From: an uncultured Bacteroides sp.
GTDB taxonomy: Bacteria; Bacteroidota; Bacteroidia; Bacteroidales; Bacteroidaceae
Length of the DNA: 5,827 nt
Reading direction: 5' to 3'
Assembly (NCBI GenBank): GCA_959606905.1
Contig: CAUHML010000186.1
Location: 1 to 5,827 of the forward strand
Below are positions 1 to 5,827 of this stretch, one piece after another. The notes below the pieces were generated by a model, which was given only the letters and a program-made list of their open reading frames with translations, searched no databases and was not told the DNA's origin. Each line of letters begins with the position of its first letter. Position 1 is the stretch's first letter. The position numbers and the translations under genes were made by a program.

Positions 1-405
1 CACTCCTACTATTTCCGCTATTTCATCATAACTTTTTTCATCCAACCAAAGCATAATATACATCTTATCTACATTATCTAATTGATGTATAAGCTGATAC
101 AGATGTTTCATGCATTCGTCATGTTCGCAATCATCCAGTATATCTATGTCTTGTTTCAATGGTACATAATCATAATTCTTCTTTTTCCGCAGGTTTGTGA
201 TGCAAGTGTTGAGTGTAATCCGATATATCCATGTGCTCACGCTACTATGACCTTTAAAGTTCCGAAAGCTCTTCCACAAACTAAGAACGACATCCTGATA
301 CAAATCATTAATATCATCATTGTCCCTCGCATACATAAAACATATCTTATAAATGATACGTTTGTTCTGCAATAGCATATCTATAAATTCTTTATTGTCA
401 TTCAT
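1..405 (-). CDS. ECF-type RNA polymerase sigma-70 factor, 3' end cut by window edge
   Basis: The reverse strand is open from an ATG at 405 to base 1 with no stop, giving 135 residues. Residues about 5-76 look like sigma region 2: the acidic run RDNDDINDLYQDVVLSLW (27-44) followed by STWIYRITLNTCITNLRKKK (57-76), the usual ECF core-binding and -10 recognition layout. After a short acidic linker (about 84-97), residues 102-135 (LYQLIHQLDNVDKMYIML, then WLDEKSYDEIAEIVGV) are the first half of the region 4 helix-turn-helix that reads the -35 element. ECF factors are usually 160-190 residues, so roughly 30-50 are missing at the C terminus. An in-frame ATG at 417 would add four residues (MLRT); neither start has a clear ribosome binding site. 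Family knowledge suggests a membrane anti-sigma or target gene downstream, which is off the window. The gene is visibly more AT-rich than gyrB. Regulon and inducing signal are unknown. Confidence 0.9.
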   Translation of the reverse strand, partial: MNDNKEFIDMLLQNKRIIYKICFMYARDNDDINDLYQDVVLSLWKSFRNFKGHSSVSTWIYRITLNTCITNLRKKKNYDYVPLKQDIDILDDCEHDECMKHLYQLIHQLDNVDKMYIMLWLDEKSYDEIAEIVGV

Positions 406-433
406 CGTTCTTAGCATTTGTCCCGTTAGTCGT

Positions 434-466
434 CAAAATAATCATTTAGTTACAAAGAGAAACATA
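434..466 (-). promoter_or_regulatory. Weak candidate promoter for the sigma factor gene
   Basis: On the minus strand TTATTTTG (441-434) differs from the Bacteroides -7 box TAnnTTTG at one fixed position. TATG (466-463), 21 bases upstream, matches the TTTG -33 box at three of four bases. A start about 7 bases downstream would leave a leader of roughly 10-25 nt before the ATG at 417 or 405. The region is AT-rich, so chance matches are likely. A sigma factor may also be read by an alternative sigma with a different consensus. Confidence 0.25.
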
Positions 467-585
467 AAAAACTGCATTTTTATGACTTTGAAGATTTCTT
501 TTTTAAACCGGATTACATTCTTACAAAGAAAAAACAAGTTCGCGATTTAAATCGGAAATAAACTTTCCTATATATTAAGGTATAC

Positions 586-599
586 AAGTATATATACTT
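586..599. repeat. 14-base perfect palindrome, AT-rich
   Basis: AAGTATATATACTT reads identically on both strands and has GTATAC (580-585) immediately to its left. It lies about 130 bases upstream of the tRNA-Glu promoter and about 180 bases upstream of the sigma factor start. It could be an operator for a dimeric regulator or simply low-complexity DNA. Eight of its bases are alternating T and A, which raises the chance explanation. Confidence 0.35.
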
Positions 600-728
600 C
601 CCGGTATTTTTAAGAGAGCGTACATTTTCTCACAAAAAAATCTGCCATTTATTCCACTGATTTTCAATATAAAACAAAACATCAAGAGAAAAAAACGACT
701 ATTTTATCGAAAAAAATTTAATGAATAG

Positions 729-759
729 TTTGTCAGTTTCAAAAAAGTTCCTACCTTTG
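729..759 (+). promoter_or_regulatory. Bacteroides-type housekeeping promoter for tRNA-Glu and rpsT
   Basis: TTTG at 729-732 and TACCTTTG at 752-759 are exact matches to the Bacteroides -33 (TTTG) and -7 (TAnnTTTG) elements, separated by 19 bases, the optimal spacing. Transcription should begin near 765-768, leaving about 55-60 nt of 5' leader ahead of the tRNA. No other good promoter is seen between here and rpsT, so this one probably drives both genes. Confidence 0.85.
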
Positions 760-823
760 CATCCGCAATCGAGAAACAAACACTGATTCGAGAAAGCAAA
801 ATGCAGAAATGCAACAACAGGAT

Positions 824-895
824 GGCCCGTTCGTCTATCGGTTAGGACGCAAGATTTTCATTCTTGAAAGGGGGGTTCGATTCCCCCACGGGCTA
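824..895 (+). tRNA. tRNA-Glu (anticodon UUC)
   Basis: A full cloverleaf folds by hand. The 7-bp acceptor stem pairs 824-830 with 888-894 and contains one G-U at the terminal pair. The D stem pairs 833-836 with 845-848. The anticodon stem CAAGA (850-854) pairs with TCTTG (862-866) around the 7-base loop TTTTCAT, placing the anticodon TTC at 857-859. The T stem is five G-C pairs (871-875 with 883-887) around TTCGATT. A895 is the discriminator, followed by CAA and not CCA, so the CCA tail must be added after transcription. It supplies Glu for GAA and, by wobble, GAG codons, and for tRNA-dependent tetrapyrrole synthesis where that pathway exists. It lies 42 bases upstream of rpsT with no terminator between them, so RNase P and a 3' nuclease presumably release it from a shared transcript. 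Confidence 0.97.
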
Positions 896-937
896 CAAGT
901 AAAAAGAATAAAGAACTAAAAAAATAGATTAGTCGAA

Positions 938-1192
938 ATGGCAAATCATAAATCATCACTGAAAAGAATCAGACAAGAAGAGACTAGAAGACTTCATAAC
1001 AGATACTATGGTAAGACCATGAGAAATGCTGTTAGAAAGCTTCGCGCAACTACAGACAAAGCTGAAGCAGTTGCAATGTATCCGGGCATTACAAAGATGT
1101 TGGATAAGTTGGCTAAAGTGAACATTATTCACAAAAATAAAGCTAACAATCTGAAATCTAAGCTCGCTCTTTATATCAACAAGCTCGCTTAA
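938..1192 (+). CDS. rpsT: 30S ribosomal protein S20
   Basis: Encodes 84 residues, the usual length for S20, a primary 16S rRNA-binding protein of the small subunit that binds the base of helix 44 and the 5' domain. The sequence is strongly basic and almost wholly helical. The N-terminal [18 protein letters not shown] is the S20 hallmark, residues about 26-36 ([11 protein letters not shown]) are the first RNA-binding helix, and the C-terminal [20 protein letters not shown] matches the family's conserved tail. The ATG at 938 is the only start consistent with this N terminus. No strong Shine-Dalgarno is present; the leader is A-rich, as is normal in Bacteroidota. The gene sits 42 bases after tRNA-Glu and probably shares its promoter, coupling a ribosomal protein to tRNA output. 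A hairpin follows at 1225-1250. In E. coli S20 represses its own translation; no sign of that can be judged from this leader. Confidence 0.97.
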   Translation: MANHKSSLKRIRQEETRRLHNRYYGKTMRNAVRKLRATTDKAEAVAMYPGITKMLDKLAKVNIIHKNKANNLKSKLALYINKLA

Positions 1193-1224
1193 TACATAGG
1201 AATTTAACAATTCTATATAGCATC

Positions 1225-1250
1225 AGGCTGAACTTTTAAGTTCGGCCTTT
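1225..1250 (+). terminator. Probable rho-independent terminator of the tRNA-Glu-rpsT unit
   Basis: AGGCTGAAC (1225-1233) pairs with GTTCGGCCT (1240-1248), including one T-G pair, around the loop TTTTAA. The stem runs straight into TTT and then ACTG, so the U tract is short and termination may be leaky. It begins 33 bases after the rpsT stop codon. Confidence 0.65.
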
Positions 1251-1257
1251 ACTGTGT

Positions 1258-3349
<2,092 letters not shown>

Positions 3350-3396
3350 TATTAATTTTACGTTTTTATAAACCAACCTCACATCTTACAACGAGG

Positions 3397-3440
3397 AAAC
3401 GCCGATGGAGAAAGAGCATCCTTCGATCGGCGTTTTTCTT
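3397..3440 (+). terminator. Strong rho-independent terminator of gyrB
   Basis: AAACGCCGAT (3397-3406) pairs perfectly with ATCGGCGTTT (3426-3435), a 10-bp stem with a GC-rich core. The 19-base loop can itself pair partly. The stem is followed by TTCTTTAT, with five T in a row at 3433-3437. It begins 47 bases after the gyrB stop codon and isolates gyrB from the small gene downstream. Confidence 0.88.
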
Positions 3441-3475
3441 TATCCATATCTTAATAAAGACTAAAGACAGTAACA

Positions 3476-3500
3476 TTTTCAGTGCTAAATCACTATATTG
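3476..3500 (+). promoter_or_regulatory. Weak candidate promoter for the small membrane gene
   Basis: TATATTG at 3494-3500 resembles the -7 box TAnnTTTG but is one T short. The only possible upstream element is a T run at 3476-3479. Because the gyrB terminator lies upstream, the small gene needs its own promoter, and this is the best but poor candidate. Confidence 0.22.
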
Positions 3501-3524
3501 CAAAAAACATAGAAAACAGTAGCT

Positions 3525-3716
3525 ATGAAGATGAAAACTACTAACCCGTTATTCGCAAAGATCAGACTATTTCTTATTGTCCTGACATTGTGCGTTATCG
3601 TTACCTGCATCTTTCTGGTCATCATTCATCCGGAAGCATGGATAGCACCAGTATGTGTAATGGCCGTAGCACTATGCATCTTGCTATATCAGGTATTTGG
3701 CACACGTAAGAAATAG
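3525..3716 (+). CDS. Small two-helix membrane protein of unknown function
   Basis: I do not recognise a family for this 63-residue protein. A basic N terminus (MKMKTTNPLFAKIR, 1-14) is followed by a hydrophobic helix at about 15-34, a short polar turn HPEAW (35-39), a second hydrophobic helix at about 40-58 and a basic tail GTRKK. By the positive-inside rule both ends should face the cytoplasm, making a hairpin in the inner membrane. Four cysteines (23, 28, 44, 51) all lie within the helices. There is no lipobox or cleavable signal peptide. Two starts three codons apart or less are possible (M1 or M3); there is no clear ribosome binding site. It lies between the gyrB terminator and a convergent gene whose stop codon is 5 bases away. 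The ordered hydrophobic-turn-hydrophobic pattern with charged ends argues for a real gene, but small AT-rich frames can mimic this. Confidence 0.68.
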   Translation: MKMKTTNPLFAKIRLFLIVLTLCVIVTCIFLVIIHPEAWIAPVCVMAVALCILLYQVFGTRKK

Positions 3717-3721
3717 GAAGT

Positions 3722-4303
3722 TTAGATAAAATGTTGCTTTTTCAATTCTTCGGCAACAGCTTCAAGTTCTTTGTACCATTCTTCACCGAATTTACGAATC
3801 AAAGGTTCTTTCAGAAATTTATAGACAGGGACATTCTCTTTTTTTCCTAACAGAACCGCAGCCTTGCATACATCCCAACGATGATAATTCACCGCTTTAT
3901 AAGGTCCGTAATCTCCAATGCGAATAGGATAAAGATGACATGATATCGGTTTATAGAAATCTGTTTTTCCTTCCCGGAAAGCTTTTTCAATAGCACAGTA
4001 GCAACATCCTTTCTCGTCATAACAAGTAAAGACGCAGTCTTTGTTATTTACAATAGAAGTTACCAAGTCTCCTTCCTGGTCAGTATATACCACCCCCTGT
4101 TTTTCTATCACCGCACGCGCTTCCGGAGCCAGTTCATCCCAGATAACCGGCAACACTTCCTCCAGTTTCATCACCTCATCCAGTTCTACCGGTGCTCCGG
4201 CATCTCCCTCAATGCAACATTCACCTTTACAGGCATCCAAGTTACAAAGAAATTTCTCCTGAAGTACATCAAGCGATACAACTACATCATTAATCTGAAT
4301 CAT
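3722..4303 (-). CDS. Cysteine-rich DUF3109 family protein, possible metal or Fe-S binder
   Basis: Encodes 193 residues from the ATG at 4303. The sequence resembles the DUF3109 family, found largely in Bacteroidota, whose function is not established. It has eleven cysteines: C20, C25, C29 and C30 in FLCNLDACKGECCIEGDAGAP, then C90, C94, C100, C101, C103, C122 and C146. The segment YKPISCHLYPIRI (117-129) resembles the KPxxCxxYP signature of CxxCxxxCC (YkgJ-like) putative metal-chelating proteins, so zinc or iron-sulfur binding is a reasonable inference. No signal peptide or membrane helix is seen, so it is probably cytoplasmic; the C terminus (about 165-190) is a charged helix. The frame extends six codons further to a TTG at 4321, but that TTG lies inside the U tract of the gpmI terminator, so I chose 4303. 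It follows gpmI by 63 bases on the same strand, with that terminator between, and shows no clear promoter of its own. Confidence 0.85.
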   Translation of the reverse strand: MIQINDVVVSLDVLQEKFLCNLDACKGECCIEGDAGAPVELDEVMKLEEVLPVIWDELAPEARAVIEKQGVVYTDQEGDLVTSIVNNKDCVFTCYDEKGCCYCAIEKAFREGKTDFYKPISCHLYPIRIGDYGPYKAVNYHRWDVCKAAVLLGKKENVPVYKFLKEPLIRKFGEEWYKELEAVAEELKKQHFI

Positions 4304-4318
4304 AAAACTTATGTGAGA

Positions 4319-4344
4319 CAAAAAAGGCGGAGTTCTACTCCGCC
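4319..4344 (-). terminator. Strong rho-independent terminator after gpmI
   Basis: GGCGGAG (4326-4332) and CTCCGCC (4338-4344) form a perfect 7-bp GC-rich stem around a five-base loop. Read on the minus strand the stem is followed directly by CTTTTTTG-type sequence, with six T in a row (4325-4320). It begins 22 bases past the gpmI stop codon and lies between gpmI and the DUF3109 gene, so it either separates them or attenuates read-through into the latter. On the plus strand the stem is not followed by a U tract, so it works in one direction. Confidence 0.9.
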
Positions 4345-4366
4345 CTCCCAGTTATAGAAATCTAAA

Positions 4367-5827
4367 TTACTTAATCAAAACATTCCCGTTCATTTCAGCC
4401 GGAGCTTCCAGTCCCATAATCTTCAGGATAGTTGGAGCAACGTCTGCCAGACGGCCATCTTCTACTTTCGCAGCTTTGTTTTCTGTTACGTAAACACAAG
4501 GAACCGGATTCAAAGAGTGGGCAGTATTCGGAGTACCGTCTTCATTCAAAGCATGGTCAGCATTACCATGGTCAGCGATAATGATTGCTTCGTAATCCTG
4601 TGCTTTAGCGGCTTCGATTACATCTTTCACACAAGCATCAACAGCAACAACAGCTTTTTCGATTGCTTCGTAAATGCCGGTATGACCTACCATATCACCG
4701 TTAGCAAAGTTTACTACGATGAAGTCATATTTGTTTTCATTGATAGCAGCCACCAGTTTGTCTTTTACTTCGTAAGCGCTCATTTCCGGCTTCAAGTCGT
4801 AAGTAGCAACTTTCGGAGACGGAACAAGAATACGGTCTTCGTTATCGTACGGAGTTTCACGGCCACCGTTGAAGAAGAATGTTACGTGAGCATACTTTTC
4901 TGTTTCTGCAATATGGAGTTGATTCAGTCCCTTAGCAGCAAGGTATTCACCCAACGTATTAGAAACGTTTTCTTTATCGAATAAGATGTGTACACCTTTG
5001 AAAGAAGCGTCATACGGAGTCATACAGTAATATTGCAGTCCCGGGATTGTACGCATACCAACTTCCGGCATATCTTGTTGAGTCAATACTACTGTCAACT
5101 CTTTCGCACGGTCGTTACGGTAGTTGAAGAAGATTACTACATCTCCTTCTTTGATTGTTCCGTCGAAATTAGCATTTACAATCGGTTTGATAAATTCGTC
5201 TGTCACGCCTTCATCATAAGATTCCTGCATTGCCTGAACCATATCGGCAGCTTTCTTACCTTCACCTTTTACTAACAAATCATAGGCTTCTTTCACACGT
5301 TCCCAACGTTTGTCACGGTCCATAGCATAATAACGACCGATGATTGAAGCAATCTTTCCTGCTGACTTTTCACAGTGCGCAGATAGTTCTTCGATAAAAC
5401 CTTTACCGCTCTTCGGATCAGTATCACGACCGTCCATAAAGCAGTGGATGAATGTATTGTCGATATTATATTCTTTAGCGATGTCGCAAAGTTTGAAGAG
5501 ATGAACGAGTGAACTATGTACGCCACCGTTAGAAGTCAGCCCCATAAAGTGAACATTCTTTCCATTTTCTTTTGCATAAGAAAAAGCAGCGACAATCTCA
5601 GGATTCTTCAGAATACTATTATCAGCGCAAGCACGGTTGATTTTTACTAAATCCTGATAAACCACACGTCCGGCACCGATATTCAAGTGACCGACTTCCG
5701 AGTTACCCATTTGTCCGTCGGGCAAACCTACGTTTTCACCGCTTGCCTGAAGCTGGGAATGAGGGTAAGTATTCATCAGATAATCCCAATAAGGAGTGGG
5801 AGTGTTGAAGATTACGTCGTCTTTCTT
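4367..5827 (-). CDS. gpmI: 2,3-bisphosphoglycerate-independent phosphoglycerate mutase, 5' end cut by window edge
   Basis: Interconverts 3- and 2-phosphoglycerate in glycolysis and gluconeogenesis through a phosphoserine intermediate, using two divalent metals (typically Mn) in the cytoplasm. The frame stays open to the right edge and gives 486 residues, against about 505-515 for the family. Only about 20-25 N-terminal residues, including the first metal-binding Asp, are off the window. The ATG at 5776 is internal, because the 17 codons before it (ending TPYWDYL) are conserved family sequence. Visible motifs in order: [20 protein letters not shown] with the catalytic Ser codon at 5699-5701; [83 protein letters not shown]; and ADHGNADH, which supplies phosphatase-domain metal ligands of this alkaline-phosphatase superfamily enzyme. 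No motif is damaged. It is unrelated to the cofactor-dependent GpmA. A terminator follows directly. Confidence 0.97.
   Translation of the reverse strand, partial: KKDDVIFNTPTPYWDYLMNTYPHSQLQASGENVGLPDGQMGNSEVGHLNIGAGRVVYQDLVKINRACADNSILKNPEIVAAFSYAKENGKNVHFMGLTSNGGVHSSLVHLFKLCDIAKEYNIDNTFIHCFMDGRDTDPKSGKGFIEELSAHCEKSAGKIASIIGRYYAMDRDKRWERVKEAYDLLVKGEGKKAADMVQAMQESYDEGVTDEFIKPIVNANFDGTIKEGDVVIFFNYRNDRAKELTVVLTQQDMPEVGMRTIPGLQYYCMTPYDASFKGVHILFDKENVSNTLGEYLAAKGLNQLHIAETEKYAHVTFFFNGGRETPYDNEDRILVPSPKVATYDLKPEMSAYEVKDKLVAAINENKYDFIVVNFANGDMVGHTGIYEAIEKAVVAVDACVKDVIEAAKAQDYEAIIIADHGNADHALNEDGTPNTAHSLNPVPCVYVTENKAAKVEDGRLADVAPTILKIMGLEAPAEMNGNVLIK

Larger units (their letters stand above)
418..723. 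other. AT-rich divergent intergenic region
   Basis: No convincing coding sequence is present on either strand between the sigma factor and the tRNA promoter. Short open frames here lack family resemblance and any start signal. What is visible: long A and T runs; the 9-base repeat TTACAAAGA at 450-458 and 521-529; the imperfect element GGAAA-TAAAC-TTTCC at 554-568; and a 14-base perfect palindrome at 586-599. No riboswitch, small RNA or terminator could be supported. The forward promoter for the tRNA begins at 729. Confidence 0.6.

Noticed and set aside
450..529. Repeated TTACAAAGA (450-458 and 521-529) as regulator or promoter sites
   Set aside because: Nine AT-rich bases found twice in AT-rich DNA is weak evidence. 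Read as minus-strand -7 boxes, neither copy has a -33 partner at suitable spacing.
82..550. Forward open frames of 97 and 65 codons (82-375 and 353-550)
   Set aside because: The first is entirely antisense to the sigma factor and the second overlaps its start and runs into AT-rich intergenic DNA. Neither shows family-like sequence or a start signal.
4517..5275. Forward open frames opposite gpmI (155 and 95 codons)
   Set aside because: They are antisense to well-conserved gpmI motifs and have low-complexity, Phe/Val/Ile-rich translations typical of shadow frames.
4367..5776. gpmI starting at the ATG at 5776
   Set aside because: The frame continues to the window edge with conserved mutase residues just before that Met, so it is an internal codon and the gene is 5'-truncated only by the window.

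Overview
The window looks like chromosomal DNA from a Bacteroides-type bacterium (Bacteroidota). The protein sequences read as Bacteroides. Two promoters match the lineage-specific consensus (TTTG, 19 bp, TAnnTTTG) in place of the E. coli -35/-10. Shine-Dalgarno sequences are weak or absent, and the tRNA does not encode its CCA end. Species cannot be fixed by eye.

Layout, left to right. Bases 1-405 (minus) hold the first 135 codons of an ECF-type sigma-70 factor whose 3' end lies off the left edge. Next is an AT-rich divergent intergenic region (about 418-823) with one strong forward promoter at 729-759. That promoter drives tRNA-Glu(UUC) (824-895) and, 42 bases later, rpsT for ribosomal protein S20 (938-1192), closed by a hairpin at 1225-1250. 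gyrB (1391-3349) has its own promoter at 1332-1362 and a strong terminator at 3397-3440. A 63-residue two-helix membrane protein of unknown function follows (3525-3716).

On the minus strand, reading in from the right edge, is gpmI (phosphoglycerate mutase, cofactor-independent), complete except for its first codons. It ends at 4367 and has a textbook terminator at 4319-4344. Past it is a cysteine-rich DUF3109-type gene (3722-4303) whose stop codon faces that of the small membrane gene across only 5 bases.

Functionally this is mostly a housekeeping neighbourhood: translation (tRNA-Glu, S20), DNA topology (GyrB) and glycolysis (GpmI), flanked by one regulatory gene and two poorly characterised ones. 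I looked for mobile elements, CRISPR arrays, defence genes, riboswitches and biosynthetic clusters and saw none. There is no convincing undescribed multi-gene system here. The items most worth a second look are the DUF3109 protein and its dependence on read-through past the gpmI terminator, the small membrane protein, and the off-edge partner of the sigma factor.
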